This document shows positions 45,300 to 45,313 of a stretch of 45,313 bases of DNA, in pieces. Numbering within the stretch: position 1 is the stretch's first letter; every line of letters begins with the position of its first letter. Source of the stretch: Acidobacteriota bacterium (GTDB lineage: Bacteria; Acidobacteriota; Blastocatellia; Pyrinomonadales; Pyrinomonadaceae). Location: positions 1 through 45,313 of the forward strand of contig QHXI01000089.1 in assembly GCA_003222895.1 (NCBI GenBank), in the 5' to 3' direction. The position numbers were made by a program, and so were the translations under genes. The notes under the pieces are model-generated. The model searched no databases, was not told the DNA's origin, and saw only the letters and a list, made by a program, of their open reading frames with translations.

Positions 45300-45313
45300 C
45301 TAATCAATCCTCA

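Overview
The window looks like a chromosomal segment of an Acidobacteriota bacterium, most likely class Blastocatellia. Reasons are a von Willebrand protein of the acidobacterial VWFA-related type at the left edge, a carboxypeptidase-regulatory/TonB-dependent receptor, several TonB C-terminal proteins, secreted M14 and S9 peptidases, a moderately high GC content (judged by eye) and many small intergenic palindromes. This is inference from gene content; no rRNA, tRNA, CRISPR array or prophage was seen.

Layout. 1-6.3 kb: VWA protein (cut by the window edge), M14 peptidase, PlsC-type acyltransferase, TonB C-terminal protein. 6.5-13.5 kb: uvrA, SUMF1-type protein, YqeY-like, DinB-like, zinc-ribbon membrane protein, MidA-type methyltransferase. 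13.7-19.8 kb: TonB-dependent receptor, an unrecognised protein, a 5'-truncated TonB_C gene, a secreted helical protein. 20-24.2 kb: a DUF433/DUF5615 toxin-antitoxin-like pair whose toxin is frameshifted, a small orphan, and a frameshifted S9 peptidase. 24.4-32.6 kb: an MdtABC-like RND efflux operon with two pump subunits. 32.6-33.8 kb: a decayed REP-associated (IS200-like) transposase between inverted REP hairpins, a CopG-type antitoxin without a toxin, and a diverged duplicate of the mlaD 3' end. 33.8-36.7 kb: mlaE-mlaF-mlaD lipid transport operon. 37-38.9 kb: ECF sigma, zinc-binding anti-sigma and LTxxQ periplasmic protein operon. 39.2-45.3 kb: HD-GYP protein, ftsY, ribD, rsmA, a retropepsin-like protease and a HigA-type antitoxin.

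The most unusual signal is the repeat layer. At least five kinds of short palindrome fill the gaps between genes, and several have entered coding sequence: an in-frame double palindrome of about 30 codons in uvrA, a repeat-derived N-terminus in rsmA, a dispersed element whose arm encodes part of the M14 signal peptide, and a hairpin holding the stop codon of the first RND pump gene. A dead relative of the likely mobilising enzyme sits among them, flanked by exact inverted copies of one palindrome.

A second theme is decay. Three genes between 20 and 33.3 kb carry frameshifts that can be reconstructed by reading across frames, and rsmA seems to lack about 30 conserved internal residues. These could be real pseudogenes or assembly errors, and read-level data would separate the two. 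I found no clearly new multi-gene system; the palindrome/RAYT landscape is the best candidate for novelty.
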